Below are positions 22,807 to 33,735 of a stretch of DNA of 64,000 bases, one piece after another. Position 1 is the stretch's first letter, and each line of letters begins with the position of its first letter. The stretch comes from Hydrogenophaga sp. Root209 (GTDB lineage: Bacteria; Pseudomonadota; Gammaproteobacteria; Burkholderiales; Burkholderiaceae_C). Made by a program: the position numbers and the translations under genes. The stretch lies in assembly GCF_001428625.1 (NCBI RefSeq), contig NZ_LMIE01000008.1:1-64000 (forward strand), in the 5' to 3' direction. The notes below the pieces were generated by a model. That model had not been told where the DNA came from. It was given only the letters and a program-made list of their open reading frames with translations, and ran no database searches.

Positions 22807-23634
22807 ATGAACACCCTCACCCACCCCACCATCACCTTCATCGGCGGCGGCAACATGGCCAGCGCCATCGTCGGCGGCCTGCTTCGCCAGGGTCACCCGG
22901 CCAGCGCCTTGCAGATCGTCGAACCTTGGGACGAACAACGTGCAAAGCTCGCGCAGCAGTTTCCCGGCGTTTCACTGCTCACCGCTGCCAGCGCTGAGCT
23001 GCGCCCCTCGGACCTCGTGGTCTGGGCCGTGAAGCCGCAAACCTTCAAAGACGCCGCACTCGCCAGCCAGCCCCATTTGGGCAGCGCGCTGCACCTGAGC
23101 GTGGCCGCCGGCATCACCAGCGAGAGCATGGCCGGCTGGCTGCAGACGCAGCGCATCGTGCGCGCCATGCCCAACACGCCAGCGCTCGTCGGCCTGGGCA
23201 TGACGGGCCTGTTCGCTCGCGCTGGCGCCAGCAGCGCCGACCGTGCGCTGGTCGAAGCCGTGGTGAAGACCACCGGCGAACTGGTGTGGGTGGATGCCGA
23301 ACAACAGCTGGACGCGGTGACCGCCATCTCCGGCTCAGGCCCGGCCTACGTGTTCTATTTCCTCGAAGCCATGCGCGACGCGGGCACCCGCATGGGCCTG
23401 CCGCCCGAGGTGGCGTACCAGCTCGCGGTGGGCACCTTCGTGGGCGCGGCCACGCTGGCGCAGCGTTCGGACGATCCGCCACAGACGCTGCGCGAGCGTG
23501 TCACCTCCAAGGGCGGTACGACCTACGCGGCGCTCACCTCGATGGAAGCGGCGGGTGTGAAGGCCAAGTTTGAAGAGGCACTTTTCGCTGCGCAGAAGCG
23601 GGCAGAAGAACTCGGCCGCGAATTCGGCAAGTGA
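22807..23634 (+). CDS. proC: Pyrroline-5-carboxylate reductase
   Basis: The 275-residue NAD(P)H-dependent enzyme makes L-proline in the last step of its synthesis. It has the Rossmann motif FIGGGNMASAIVGGLL (about 11-26) and the C-terminal signature SGSGPAYVFYFLEAM plus TSKGGTTYAAL. The start at MNTLTHPT is chosen because upstream codons have no family match and no Shine-Dalgarno precedes it; a -10-like GACAAT six bases upstream suggests a leaderless transcript. Confidence 0.94.
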   Translation: MNTLTHPTITFIGGGNMASAIVGGLLRQGHPASALQIVEPWDEQRAKLAQQFPGVSLLTAASAELRPSDLVVWAVKPQTFKDAALASQPHLGSALHLSVAAGITSESMAGWLQTQRIVRAMPNTPALVGLGMTGLFARAGASSADRALVEAVVKTTGELVWVDAEQQLDAVTAISGSGPAYVFYFLEAMRDAGTRMGLPPEVAYQLAVGTFVGAATLAQRSDDPPQTLRERVTSKGGTTYAALTSMEAAGVKAKFEEALFAAQKRAEELGREFGK

Positions 23635-23644
23635 CCCTCGCGCT

Positions 23645-23743
23645 GCTCGCGGACGCAGTGCGCTCTGCTCCGCGGCTGTCCCCCGGCGGCTGGAGCCGCC
23701 TCCTCCTTGATGCCGCTGCGCAGAGCACACCGCATCCGCGAGC
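23645..23743. repeat. Palindromic repeat R4, copy 1 (99 bp)
   Basis: The element starts GCTCGCGGA and ends with its complement TCCGCGAGC. It forms a long imperfect stem with an inner GGCGGC-TGGA-GCCGCC hairpin. It is 87/99 identical to the inverted copy at 24308-24406. Three differences are compensatory, changing both partners of a predicted pair. It lies between the convergent proC and lipoprotein genes and may act as a bidirectional terminator or RNA-protecting structure. Confidence 0.75.
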
Positions 23744-23833
23744 GGGGGTGGCGGGCGAGGACCGGAAGGGCCCCAAGCAGACGTGTTGACAGCCGGCATG
23801 TGACATCGGCACCCGCCCGTCACACGCTGCTGG

Positions 23834-24226
23834 TCATCTAGGTTCAATGCGCACGGTCCGAACCGAAGCACCTTTGCTGGAATGTGGACCCGCGTAGGCT
23901 GTCAAAGTGACTGGCGGGAGAGCCTCGGCCTGCTGAATTTCACGAATTCGACCAGCAACGGCATCCACGACCTGGGCGCTAGGGATGCCGTAAAGATTCA
24001 CAAAGGGTCCTGTTGCCGGCCAGAACAAAACTGCGGCGCGACCGCCTTCCCATTTGGCGAACTCGCCCTGAACGCAAGCCCGTTTGTCATTACAAACCCT
24101 TTGCTCGACCAACGCCTCGTGAACAACTTCCGTGTAGCGCATGGCCGCATCCCGATGCATCTCGCCGCATGCGCTGAAGAGCCCAACCGCAGCGAAGCTA
24201 AAAAGACAAACAAGTGTGCGTCGCAT
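23834..24226 (-). CDS. Small predicted lipoprotein of unknown function
   Basis: This 130-residue protein opens MRRTLVCLFSFAAVGLFSAC with a lipobox-like FSAC, so the mature protein would start at C20 and be membrane-anchored. The rest has two further cysteines (RVCNDKRAC), a GRAAVLFWPATGPFVNLYGI segment and no domain that I recognise. The gene is bracketed by two inverted R4 palindromes and convergent with proC; ubiA lies upstream in the same direction. No clear Shine-Dalgarno is seen; a longer frame upstream runs through R4 and is not credible. Confidence 0.6.
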   Translation of the reverse strand: MRRTLVCLFSFAAVGLFSACGEMHRDAAMRYTEVVHEALVEQRVCNDKRACVQGEFAKWEGGRAAVLFWPATGPFVNLYGIPSAQVVDAVAGRIREIQQAEALPPVTLTAYAGPHSSKGASVRTVRIEPR

Positions 24227-24307
24227 AAAGGATCGATGTCCGCTTCTACCGATAGCCGCGATCGTACAGCGCCAAAACCGATGGGACGCGCGCCCACTCG
24301 CCCGTTT

Positions 24308-24406
24308 GCCCACGGACGCGGTGTGCCCTGCGCAGCGGCATAAAGGAGGAGGCGGCACCAGCCGCCGGGGGACAGCCGCGGAGCAGGGCACGCTGCATCC
24401 GTGGGC
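24308..24406. repeat. Palindromic repeat R4, copy 2 (99 bp, inverted)
   Basis: The element starts GCCCACGGA and ends TCCGTGGGC, in inverted orientation to copy 1. Changes at element positions 3/97, 5/95 and 20/80 keep base pairing relative to copy 1. It lies between the ubiA stop and the upstream side of the lipoprotein gene, so it may terminate ubiA-side transcription. Confidence 0.75.
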
Positions 24407-24439
24407 CAGCGAAGCACCACGACCGAAACGCAGCGCACG

Positions 24440-25312
24440 TCAAACCAAGCCGAGCACCACGCCCACGAACACGGTGAAACCCAGCCAGTGGTTGAGCCGA
24501 AAGGCCTTGAAGCAGCCGTCGCGGCTGCGGCCCTTGATGAGCTGGAAGTGCCAAACCACCTGGGCCAGCGCCACCACCAGCATGGCGCCCCACACCCAAG
24601 GGTTCACCACGCTCCACAGCGCAGCCGTCCAGACCACCAGGAACACCAGATAGAACGCGGTAACGGCAGGCACGTCGGCCTTGCCCAGCGTGATCGCCGA
24701 GGTCTTCATGCCGATGCGCAGGTCGTCGTCGCGGTCCACCATGGCGTATTCGGTGTCGTAGGCCAGCACCCAGAACAGGTTGCCCAGCAACAGCACCCAG
24801 GCCTGCAGCGGCACCTGCGACTGCACCGCGGCAAACGCCATGGGCACGCCGAAGCTGAAGGCCACGCCCAGCACCGCCTGCGGCATGGACACAAAGCGCT
24901 TGGCGTACGGATACGCCAGCGTGATGGCCAGCGCCGCGAACGACCACAGCACCGTGGGCGTGTTGGTGGTGAGCACCAGCCCGAAGGCAGCCAGCGCCAG
25001 CACCGCGCCCAGCGTCAGCGCTTCGCGCACCGACACCTTGCCCGAGGTCACGGGCCGTTGCGCGGTGCGTTTCACATGCTTGTCGAATTCACGGTCGGCC
25101 ACGTCGTTCACGCAGCAGCCGGCGCTGCGCATGAGGATGGTGCCGAGCACGAACACGGCCAGGAGATGCCAACCAGGAAACCCGCCGGCCGCCACCCACA
25201 ACGCGGACAACGACGGCCAGAGCAGCAGCAACCAGCCCGCCGGGCGGTTCCAGCGGATCAAGTCGAGGTACAGCGAGAGGCGCGAAGGCGCCGGAGACGT
25301 CGCAGCGACCAT
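24440..25312 (-). CDS. ubiA: 4-hydroxybenzoate octaprenyltransferase
   Basis: This integral membrane prenyltransferase of about 290 residues catalyses the first committed membrane step of ubiquinone synthesis. The first Asp-rich motif is NDVADREFD (after SAGCCV), and the second is [20 protein letters not shown]; about eight hydrophobic helices follow. The start is uncertain: ATG at 25312 ([10 protein letters not shown]) or a codon seven residues upstream at 25333, overlapping dps. It is last in the recG-oxyR-dps-ubiA series. Confidence 0.93.
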   Translation of the reverse strand: MVAATSPAPSRLSLYLDLIRWNRPAGWLLLLWPSLSALWVAAGGFPGWHLLAVFVLGTILMRSAGCCVNDVADREFDKHVKRTAQRPVTSGKVSVREALTLGAVLALAAFGLVLTTNTPTVLWSFAALAITLAYPYAKRFVSMPQAVLGVAFSFGVPMAFAAVQSQVPLQAWVLLLGNLFWVLAYDTEYAMVDRDDDLRIGMKTSAITLGKADVPAVTAFYLVFLVVWTAALWSVVNPWVWGAMLVVALAQVVWHFQLIKGRSRDGCFKAFRLNHWLGFTVFVGVVLGLV

Positions 25313-25322
25313 GGTCAGAAGA

Positions 25323-25826
25323 TCACTCCTCAAGAATCGAGCGCAGCATCCACGCGGTCTGCTCGTGCACCGTCAAGCGCTGCGTCAGCAAGTCTGCGGT
25401 GGGCTCGTCACCGGCTTTGTCGACCACGGGAAACAGCTCACGCGCCGTGCGCGCCACCGCTTCGTGGCCCTGCACGAGGATGCGCACCATCTCCATGGCC
25501 TTGGGCGGCGTGGCTGGCACGTCGGGCACCGAGCTGAGCTTGCCGAACTGCGCATAGCTGCCCGGCGCCGCATGGCCCAGCGAGCGGATGCGCTCGGCCA
25601 CCGGATCCACCGCCGTCCACAGCTCGGTGTACTGCGTCATGAACAAGGTGTGTAGCGAGGTGAACATCGGCCCGGTCACGTTCCAGTGGAAGTTGTGCGT
25701 GGTCAGGTACAGCGTGTAGGTGTCGGCCAGCAGCTTGGACAGGCCCTTCGCAATCGCGGCGCGGTCTTTGTCGTTGATGCCGATGTTGATGGTGGGCGCG
25801 GTGACTTTGCTGGCGGTTTTGGCCAT
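25323..25826 (-). CDS. dps: Dps-family DNA-protecting ferritin
   Basis: A 167-residue Dps protein forms a dodecamer that oxidises and stores iron and shields DNA from peroxide. The ferroxidase ligands are in [10 protein letters not shown] and in the [11 protein letters not shown] helix at the subunit interface. The N-terminal tail carries lysines (MAKTASKV) for DNA contact. It lies 36 bp downstream of oxyR, so peroxide control by its neighbour is likely, though the short gap leaves little room for a separate promoter. Confidence 0.92.
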   Translation of the reverse strand: MAKTASKVTAPTINIGINDKDRAAIAKGLSKLLADTYTLYLTTHNFHWNVTGPMFTSLHTLFMTQYTELWTAVDPVAERIRSLGHAAPGSYAQFGKLSSVPDVPATPPKAMEMVRILVQGHEAVARTARELFPVVDKAGDEPTADLLTQRLTVHEQTAWMLRSILEE

Positions 25827-25862
25827 GGAGAGCTCCTGAGGGATGGTTGAAAAAACAAAAAA

Positions 25863-26822
25863 TCAAGAGAGGCGTTTGACGCCCGGCAGTTCGCAGGCGT
25901 AGATGGCGTTGCGCAGCTCGGCAATCGCCTCGTAACGCGTGAAGCTGCGCCGCCAAGCCAGCACCACGCGACGCGTGGGCGGCTCGCCTTCGAACGGCAG
26001 GTAGCGCACGTAAGACGAGTCGCCGAAGTCCTGTCCCGGCGTGGCCGAGCCTTCAAGCGCCGACGAGGGCACCGACAGACGCGGCACCAGCGTCACGCCC
26101 ATGCCGGCGGCCACCATGTGTTTGATGGTCTCCAGCGACGAGCCTTCGAAGCTCTTGCGGATGCCTTCTGCATCGTTGGAGAAACGCGCGAACTCCGGGC
26201 AGACCTCCAACACGTGGTCGCGGAAGCAGTGGCCCGTGCCCAGCAGCAGCATGGTCTCGCGCTTGAGTTCTTCGTTGGTGATGAGGTCTTGTTTGGCGAG
26301 TGGATGCGTGTGCGGCACGGCGGCCAGAAAGGGCTCGTCGTACAGCGGTGCAATGGCCAGATTGGTGTCGGGGAAGGGCTCGGCCAGGATGGCGCAGTCG
26401 ATCTCGCCCAGGCGCAACTGCTCCAGCAGCTTCACCGTGAAGTTCTCCTGCAGCATCAGCGGCATTTGCGGCGTGCGGTCGATCACGTGGCGCACCAGGT
26501 CGGGCAGCAGGTAGGGGCCGATGGTGTAGATCACGCCCAGCTTGAGCGGGCCGGCCAGTGGGTCCTTGCCGCGTTTGGCGATTTCCTTGATGGCCGCGGC
26601 CTGCTCCAGCACGGTCTGCGCCTGGCGCACGATCTCTTCGCCCAGCGGCGTCACGCTGATCTCGTTCGCATTGCGCTCGAAGATCTTGAGCTCCAGCTCT
26701 TCTTCAAGCTTCTTGATGGCCACCGAGAGCGTGGGCTGCGAAACGAAACAGGCTTCGGCCGCTTTGCCAAAGTGCTTTTCGCGCGCCACGGCCACGATGT
26801 ATTTGAGTTCGGTCAGGGTCAT
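25863..26822 (-). CDS. oxyR: Peroxide-sensing LysR-type regulator OxyR
   Basis: A 319-residue LysR regulator with an N-terminal HTH (AAEACFVSQPTLSVAIKKLE, about 21-40). The redox pair falls exactly at C199 and C208 (GTGHCFRDHVLEVCPEF), matching the numbering of the classical OxyR disulphide switch. It is followed by dps, a standard OxyR target. A CAAAAT hexamer six bases before the ATG suggests a leaderless message; recG ends 51 bp upstream. Confidence 0.94.
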   Translation of the reverse strand: MTLTELKYIVAVAREKHFGKAAEACFVSQPTLSVAIKKLEEELELKIFERNANEISVTPLGEEIVRQAQTVLEQAAAIKEIAKRGKDPLAGPLKLGVIYTIGPYLLPDLVRHVIDRTPQMPLMLQENFTVKLLEQLRLGEIDCAILAEPFPDTNLAIAPLYDEPFLAAVPHTHPLAKQDLITNEELKRETMLLLGTGHCFRDHVLEVCPEFARFSNDAEGIRKSFEGSSLETIKHMVAAGMGVTLVPRLSVPSSALEGSATPGQDFGDSSYVRYLPFEGEPPTRRVVLAWRRSFTRYEAIAELRNAIYACELPGVKRLS

Positions 26823-26828
26823 GGAGGT

Positions 26829-26834
26829 ATTTTG
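26829..26834 (-). promoter_or_regulatory. -10-like hexamer for oxyR, leaderless spacing
   Basis: CAAAAT on the minus strand ends 6 nt before the oxyR ATG. The fit to consensus is weak (4 of 6) and no -35 is evident; the value lies in the repeated spacing. Confidence 0.35.
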
Positions 26835-26873
26835 CGCCCGTCATGGAAACCTCCGGCTGACGGGTCCAAAGAT

Positions 26874-29213
26874 TCAAGCCTTGAGGAACTCGGCCTTCCC
26901 GCCCAGCCAGCGGGCGATGTGTTTTTCGGCCAGGTCCGGGTACTCGGTCAGCATCACCGGCGCGGCAGCGCGCGCCCATTCGAGCAGGTGGGTGTCGGTG
27001 GCGAGGTCGGCAAACCGCAGCAGCGGCGCGCCCGACTGGCGCGCACCGAGGAATTCGCCCGGGCCGCGGATCTCCAGGTCGCGGCGAGCGATCTCGAAGC
27101 CGTCGCTGGTGTCGGCCATGGCCTTCAGGCGTTCGCGCGCGGTCTCGCCCAGGCGCCCGCCATCGGGTGGCGTGTACATGAGCACGCAGGCCGAGGCCGC
27201 GGCGCCGCGGCCCACGCGCCCACGCAACTGGTGCAGTTGCGAAAGGCCGAAGCGCTCGGCGTGTTCGATCACCATGAGCGAGGCGTTGGGCACATCCACG
27301 CCGACCTCGATCACGGTGGTGGAGACCAGCACGCCCATTTGTCCGCCGGTGAACAGCGACATGACTGCCTTCTTCTCGGCCACCGGCATGCGTGAATGCA
27401 GCAGGCCCACGGTAACAGTAGCCCCCCCCTGCGCCGCTGACGCGGCTTCCCCCCTCTCTGGCGCGCCTTCGGCGCGGGGGGGGACGCGCCCTTGGGCCGG
27501 CAAAGCCGGACCCTCGGGTGCCTTGGACAGGGACACCTCTCCCCGGAAAGGCACTGCAGGGCTGTTGAGCGCCGCGCTGAGTTCGGCGTGCGTGGCGGTG
27601 GCATTCGAAAGATCGATCGCCTCGCTCTCCTCGATCAGCGGGCAGACCCAGTACACCTGCCGGCCCTGCGCGAGCTGACCGCGGATGCGCTCGACCACCT
27701 CGGCACGGCGGCTGTCGGCCACCACCTTGGTGACGATGGGCGTGCGGCCGGGCGGCAGCTCGTCGATGGTGGAGACGTCGAGGTCGGCGTAGTAGCTCAT
27801 GGCGAGCGTTCTTGGAATGGGGGTGGCCGTCATCATCAGCAGGTGGGGCTCCTGGGCGAGGGCTTCGACAGGCTCAGCCCGAACGGAAGCGCGTTCAGCC
27901 CGAACGGATTCGGACTCCGATCGTCCTGAGCCTGTCGAAGGGCCTGAGCTTGTCGAAGGGCTCGCCAACCCGGCGCCCATCTTCCCTCGCAGCGCCAGCC
28001 GCTGCGCCACGCCGAAGCGGTGCTGTTCGTCGATGATGGCCAGCGCGAGGTTCTTGAACACCACCTGGTCCTGGATGACAGCGTGCGTGCCCACCACCAG
28101 CGCGGCCTCGCCGCTGGCGATCAGCGCGAGCATCTCGCCGCGCTGCTTTTTCTTCTGGCTGCCGGTGAGCCAGGCCACGCGCTTGCCCAGCGGCGCGAGC
28201 AGCGGTTCCAGCCAGCCGATGAGCTTGGCGAAGTGCTGCTCGGCGAGGATCTCGGTCGGCGCCATCAGCGCGCACTGCCAGCCGGCATCGATGGCGATGG
28301 CGGCGGCGAGCGCGGCCACCACCGTCTTGCCCGATCCCACGTCGCCCTGCAGCAGACGGTGCATGGGCACCTGGCGCATCATGTCACGCGCAATCTCTTC
28401 GCCCACGCGGCGCTGCGCGGTGGTGAGCGCAAACGGCAGCACGCCGAGCAACTGTTCGTGCAGGCCACCGTGCGTGGCGCGCAAGGCCGGCGCGCGCAGG
28501 GCCGCGCGCTCCTGCTTGGCAGTGAACTGCGAGAGCTGCTGCGCCAGCAGTTCCTCGGCCTTGAGGCGCTGCCAGGCCGGGTGGCTGCGGTCTTCGAGTG
28601 CATCCAGCGACACGTCCGGCCCCGGGTGGTGCAGGTAACGCAGCGCGTCGCGCAGCGTCCAGGTGCCGCGCACCACGGCGTGCAGACCGCCCAGCAGCGC
28701 GGGCGGCAGCGTCTCGCCGAGGTCGGCGCGGTTCAGGCCGCTGGCCACCGCCTTGCGCAGGTAGGCCTGGGGCAGCAGCGCGCTGGTGGGATACACCGGC
28801 GTGAGCGCATCGGGCAGTTCGCCGCCGGCCGCGTGGAACGCGGGGTGCACCATGGTCCAGCCCAGAAAGCCGCCGCGCAGCTCACCACGCACCCGCACCC
28901 GCGCGCCCACGGCGAGCGTCTTCTGGTGCGCGGGATAGAAGTTGAAGAAGCGCAGCGTGCAGGTGTCGGTGCCGTCGTCCAGCGTCACCAGCAGCTGGCG
29001 GCGCGGGCGCTGCGTGATCTCGCTGTGCGTGACCGTGCCCTCGATCTGCGCCAGTTGTCCGTCGCGCGCCTCGCGCAGCGTGATGATGCGGGTTTCGTCC
29101 TCGTAGCGCAGGGGCAGGTGCAGCGCCAGGTCGATGTCGCGCACCAGCCCGAGCTTGCGCAAGGCCTTCTGCGGGGCAGACAAGGGCTTGGTGGCGGGGG
29201 TGGCTTCGGGCAT
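26874..29213 (-). CDS. recG: ATP-dependent DNA helicase RecG with two repeat-derived insertions
   Basis: A 779-residue RecG, longer than the usual 690 or so. It has the wedge/OB domain, Walker [29 protein letters not shown]-like [12 protein letters not shown] and the C-terminal QLRGRVGRG plus [17 protein letters not shown]. RecG reverses stalled forks and migrates Holliday junctions. Two stretches interrupt conserved sequence without breaking the frame: about residues 414-454 (between LRGKMGAG and EPHLLMM), made of repeat R3, and about 549-600 (between HAELSAAL and VGLLHSRMP), made of repeat R1. Both fall in the helicase domains. The start MPEATPATK has a CAGAAT six bases upstream. Function is likely kept, since the frame is clean. 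Confidence 0.92.
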   Translation of the reverse strand: MPEATPATKPLSAPQKALRKLGLVRDIDLALHLPLRYEDETRIITLREARDGQLAQIEGTVTHSEITQRPRRQLLVTLDDGTDTCTLRFFNFYPAHQKTLAVGARVRVRGELRGGFLGWTMVHPAFHAAGGELPDALTPVYPTSALLPQAYLRKAVASGLNRADLGETLPPALLGGLHAVVRGTWTLRDALRYLHHPGPDVSLDALEDRSHPAWQRLKAEELLAQQLSQFTAKQERAALRAPALRATHGGLHEQLLGVLPFALTTAQRRVGEEIARDMMRQVPMHRLLQGDVGSGKTVVAALAAAIAIDAGWQCALMAPTEILAEQHFAKLIGWLEPLLAPLGKRVAWLTGSQKKKQRGEMLALIASGEAALVVGTHAVIQDQVVFKNLALAIIDEQHRFGVAQRLALRGKMGAGLASPSTSSGPSTGSGRSESESVRAERASVRAEPVEALAQEPHLLMMTATPIPRTLAMSYYADLDVSTIDELPPGRTPIVTKVVADSRRAEVVERIRGQLAQGRQVYWVCPLIEESEAIDLSNATATHAELSAALNSPAVPFRGEVSLSKAPEGPALPAQGRVPPRAEGAPERGEAASAAQGGATVTVGLLHSRMPVAEKKAVMSLFTGGQMGVLVSTTVIEVGVDVPNASLMVIEHAERFGLSQLHQLRGRVGRGAAASACVLMYTPPDGGRLGETARERLKAMADTSDGFEIARRDLEIRGPGEFLGARQSGAPLLRFADLATDTHLLEWARAAAPVMLTEYPDLAEKHIARWLGGKAEFLKA
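27421..27530. repeat. GC-rich repeat R1 inside recG
   Basis: About 110 bp resemble the repeat at 42331-42440 in the same orientation, sharing TGCGCCGCTG, CGCGGCTTCCCCCCTCTCT, GCGCGCCTTCGGCGC and the hairpin GGGCCGGC-AAGCCGGACCC. In recG it is read as the proline-, glycine- and alanine-rich insert at residues 549-600. Confidence 0.75.
27863..27958. repeat. Palindromic repeat R3 inside recG
   Basis: CTTCGACAGGCTCAG at 27863-27877 and its exact complement at 27926-27940 form a 15-bp stem; a third arm, CTGAGCTTGTCGAAG, follows at 27944-27958. The same family is present at 50585-50700. It is read as serine/arginine-rich recG residues about 414-454. Confidence 0.8.
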
Positions 29214-29219
29214 GGGACA

Positions 29220-29225
29220 ATTCTG
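29220..29225 (-). promoter_or_regulatory. -10-like hexamer for recG, leaderless spacing
   Basis: CAGAAT on the minus strand ends 6 nt before the recG ATG, the same gap as at proC, oxyR, tsaB, pyrF and the LysR gene. The recG-queA divergent interval is only 72 bp. Confidence 0.4.
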
Positions 29226-29285
29226 CCCGCTTCCCTTCACCCTCCCTTTTCACTTGGCACGGGCTTCGTCCAGCCCTCAAGCAGC

Positions 29286-30410
29286 ATGACGCACACCCCT
29301 CCCCCCGCGGACTTCCCCGCGCGCGCATTCACCGTCGCGGATTTTGATTTCCACCTCCCCACCGAGCTGATCGCCCAGCACCCCACGCCCGAGCGCAGCG
29401 CCTCGCGCCTGCTCGACGGCACCGCTGGCGCGCCGGTGGACCGCATCTTTCGCGAGCTGCCCGGGTTGCTGAACGAAGGCGATCTGCTGGTGTTCAACGA
29501 CACGCAGGTGGTCAAGGCTCGCCTCTTCGGCCAGAAGGCCAGCGGGGGCCAGCTGGAGATGCTGATCGAGCGCGTGCTGCTGCCGCATGAAGCCAGCGAC
29601 GGCTCGGCACATGAGGTGGTGGCCCATCTGCGCGTGAGCAAGAAGCCGCAGATCGGCGGCCGGCTGCACATGGCGGGCGGCCTGCGCGGCGGTGGGTTCG
29701 ACGCGGTCTTCCTCGGCCGCTGGCCAGATGAACAAGGCCAGCTGTTCCGCTTTCGGCTGCACGGCCCGGCGGGAGAAACCCCTTACGAGCTGATGGCGCG
29801 CCACGGTCATGTGCCGTTGCCGCCTTACATCACCCACGCCGACGAAGCCGACGACGAACGCCGTTACCAGACCGTGTTCGCGCGCGTGCCCGGCGCGGTG
29901 GCCGCGCCCACCGCCGCGCTGCATTTCGACGAGGCCGTGCTGGCCGCGCTCGACATGCGCGGCGTGCGGCGCGCCAGCGTCACGCTGCACGTGGGCGCGG
30001 GCACCTTCGCGCCCATGAAGGCCGGCCGCATCGAAGACCACGTGATGCACCACGAGCGCTATGCGATACCGCCCGCCACGCTGCAGGCGATCGCCGACTG
30101 CCGCGCGCGCGGCGGCCGCGTGGTGGCCGTGGGCACCACCACCGTGCGCACGCTGGAGAGCTGGGCACGTTCCGGTGAAACCGAAGGCGACACCAACATC
30201 TTCATTACGCCGGGCTTTGCTTTCCAGGTGGTGGATCTGATGGTCACCAACTTCCACCTCCCCCAGTCCACGCTGATGATGCTGGTCAGTGCCTTCGCCG
30301 GCTTCGATCACATCCGCGCGCTGTACGCCCACGCGATCGAACACCGCTACCGCTTCTTCAGCTATGGCGACGCCATGCTGCTGCAACGGTCACCCACTCA
30401 AGGGGTCTGA
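29286..30410 (+). CDS. queA: S-adenosylmethionine:tRNA ribosyltransferase-isomerase
   Basis: A 374-residue QueA transfers the ribosyl group of SAM to preQ1 in tRNA to make epoxyqueuosine. Signatures include [33 protein letters not shown] and the C-terminal [20 protein letters not shown]. With tgt 577 bp further on, it forms a queuosine pair separated only by an opposing cytochrome gene. The stop overlaps the cytochrome stop by 13 bp (convergent). Confidence 0.95.
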   Translation: MTHTPPPADFPARAFTVADFDFHLPTELIAQHPTPERSASRLLDGTAGAPVDRIFRELPGLLNEGDLLVFNDTQVVKARLFGQKASGGQLEMLIERVLLPHEASDGSAHEVVAHLRVSKKPQIGGRLHMAGGLRGGGFDAVFLGRWPDEQGQLFRFRLHGPAGETPYELMARHGHVPLPPYITHADEADDERRYQTVFARVPGAVAAPTAALHFDEAVLAALDMRGVRRASVTLHVGAGTFAPMKAGRIEDHVMHHERYAIPPATLQAIADCRARGGRVVAVGTTTVRTLESWARSGETEGDTNIFITPGFAFQVVDLMVTNFHLPQSTLMMLVSAFAGFDHIRALYAHAIEHRYRFFSYGDAMLLQRSPTQGV

Positions 30411-30823
30411 ATGCGGCTGAGGTATTCGAGCAGGACGAGGATGCGGGCACGCACCAGACCGGCCGAGTCGTAGTGGCCGCGCGCTTCGCGCATCTGCTGT
30501 GCGTTGTCGATCTGGTATTCGCGGCCCCACACCGGCATGTCGCGCGAACCATGGCTGGGCACGCCTGCGCCATCGATCACGGCATACAGGCGGTTGATCG
30601 GCAACACACCCTGATTCTTCTTCGCCAGCTGCGTCAGGTCGGGCGGGCTCTTGCGCAGCAGTTCGCCCAACGGCCCGTTGCCTTTGCCGTCCATGCCGTG
30701 GCAACTGGCGCAGTTGTCGGCAAATTCCTGCTTGCCCGGATCGAACACGGCGGGCTGAGCCCACGCTGCGGCCCCACTGCAAGCGATGACAAGCGCGAGG
30801 AATCCTCTCTGCAAGGTTTTCAT
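30398..30823 (-). CDS. Periplasmic monohaem c-type cytochrome
   Basis: The 141-residue protein has a signal peptide ending AAAWA-QP (about residue 22), a haem-binding CASCH at 38-42 and a likely distal Met in SRDMPVWG. It is a small class I cytochrome that would carry electrons in the periplasm; its partner is not evident. The start [10 protein letters not shown] is the one that places the signal peptide properly. It faces queA with a 13-bp tail-to-tail overlap and is divergent from tgt. Confidence 0.85.
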   Translation of the reverse strand: MKTLQRGFLALVIACSGAAAWAQPAVFDPGKQEFADNCASCHGMDGKGNGPLGELLRKSPPDLTQLAKKNQGVLPINRLYAVIDGAGVPSHGSRDMPVWGREYQIDNAQQMREARGHYDSAGLVRARILVLLEYLSRIQTP

Positions 30824-30845
30824 GGTTTGGCTCCTGAATGGGTAG

Positions 30846-32159
<1,314 letters not shown>

Positions 32160-32168
32160 GGACAGCCT

Positions 32169-33710
32169 CTAGACAACCGACACCGAGGCGCCGTCGTTGG
32201 GCACGTGGGCGAAGGCGTCGTCCGGCGGCGCGGTCACGATGGAGTGCAGCGGCGGATGGGCCGCCTGCAAGGTGGCGGTATCGGGGCGCGGGCGGCGCAG
32301 CATGGCATTGCCGCCAAAGGCCTGCTCCATCGCGCGCGCCGCGGCGAGCACACGCCGATCGCCCCGGAACGGCCCCACCACCTGCAGCCCGAACGGCATG
32401 CCCTTCGCATCGGTGCCACAGGGCAGCGAGATCGCCGGGTGCGTGGTGAGCGTGACCACGTAGGTCAGTGCGAGCCAGCGGTAGTAGTTCTCCTGCTGAC
32501 GACCGTCGATCACGTCGACATGGGATTGGGTCCATGGGAACGGCGAGACGGGTGTGGTCGGCGAGAGCACCAGGTCGTAGCCGGCAAAGACCGGCTGGAA
32601 GCGGCCCACGATGCGGGTCTGCTCGAACTGCGCCCAGGCGCAATCGAGCAGGCTCATGCGGGTGCCCATCTCGTAGTTGGCGCGCGGGTTGGGCCCCAGG
32701 CTGCCGGGGTCGCGCTCGTAGGTGGCGCGCATGCCGGCCACGAAGGCCTCGGCGCGCAGCACATCAAAACACCGGTGCACGTCCCCGAGATCGAAGCTCA
32801 CCTCGTCGCAGGCGGCAAACAGGTGCCGCATGGCCGCGATCTTTTCGCGGAACGCGGCGCGGATGGCCGGGTCCACGTCGCAGGCGCCGAAGTCTTCGGT
32901 GTAGGCCACACGCAGGCGCGAAAGGTCGCAAGCGCCCGGATCGAGGAACGACAGCGGGTCCAGCGGATGGCTCAGCGGGTCGCCCGGGTGCATGCCGGCG
33001 GAGGCCGCCATCTGCAGGCAGGCGTCGTCCACGCTGCGCCCCATCGGCCCCACCACCGAAATCGGCGACCAGCCCAGCGTCTTTCGCACACTGGGAATCA
33101 CCCCCGGCGAGGGCCGGAACCCCACGACCCCGCAACAGGCGGCGGGAATGCGCAGCGAGCCCCCGGTGTCCGAGCCGGTGCAGATCGGCAGCATGTCCAG
33201 CGCCAGCGCTGCCGCGGAGCCGCCCGAGGACCCGCCCGCATTCAGATCGGGGTTGAACGGGTTGCCGGTGGCGCCCCAGACGGGGTTGCGGCTGTTCGCG
33301 CCGGCGCCCATCTCGGGCACGTTGGTCTTGCCCACCACGATGGCGCCTGCGCGGCGCAGGCGCGCCACCAGCTCGATGTCTCTGGACGGCACATGGTTGC
33401 GAAGCGGCGGAGAACCCGAGGTCGACAGCAGGCCGGCGGTGGGCTCAAGATCCTTCACCCCCAGCGGCAGGCCGTGCAACAGGCCCAGGGCATCGCCTCG
33501 CATGACCGCCTGCTCGGCGCCCCGGGCTTCCTCGCGCGCCCGCTCGAAGCAGGTGGCCGTGACCGCGTTGACGAACGGGTTGACGGCTTCGATGCGCGCG
33601 ATGCAGGCATCGAGCAGCTCGACCGGCGAGAGTTGCCGGGCGCCGATCAGGCGCCGCAAGCCGACGGCCGAGGTTTCCAGCAAGGAAGAGGAGGACGCGT
33701 AAGAGGACAT
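32169..33710 (-). CDS. Amidase-signature family amidohydrolase
   Basis: A 513-residue AS-family enzyme with the Ser-cisSer-Lys triad context: K in LGVKDLEPTAG, the serines in NAGGSSGGSAAALALDM and DTGGSLRIPA. It hydrolyses an unknown amide, perhaps imported with the Bug receptor encoded 25 bp upstream in the same direction. No signal peptide is visible, so it is cytoplasmic. It could instead be an amidase of aryl or aliphatic nitrile metabolism; it is not GatA, since no gatC/gatB neighbours are seen. Confidence 0.85.
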   Translation of the reverse strand: MSSYASSSSLLETSAVGLRRLIGARQLSPVELLDACIARIEAVNPFVNAVTATCFERAREEARGAEQAVMRGDALGLLHGLPLGVKDLEPTAGLLSTSGSPPLRNHVPSRDIELVARLRRAGAIVVGKTNVPEMGAGANSRNPVWGATGNPFNPDLNAGGSSGGSAAALALDMLPICTGSDTGGSLRIPAACCGVVGFRPSPGVIPSVRKTLGWSPISVVGPMGRSVDDACLQMAASAGMHPGDPLSHPLDPLSFLDPGACDLSRLRVAYTEDFGACDVDPAIRAAFREKIAAMRHLFAACDEVSFDLGDVHRCFDVLRAEAFVAGMRATYERDPGSLGPNPRANYEMGTRMSLLDCAWAQFEQTRIVGRFQPVFAGYDLVLSPTTPVSPFPWTQSHVDVIDGRQQENYYRWLALTYVVTLTTHPAISLPCGTDAKGMPFGLQVVGPFRGDRRVLAAARAMEQAFGGNAMLRRPRPDTATLQAAHPPLHSIVTAPPDDAFAHVPNDGASVSVV

Positions 33711-33735
33711 GCGGATCGATGGTGGTCGGGTGGGT

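Noticed and set aside
24440-25333. ubiA starting at 25333
   Set aside because: This would overlap the dps stop region and add seven residues (MRSDLLT) not typical of UbiA; it is kept only as an alternative.
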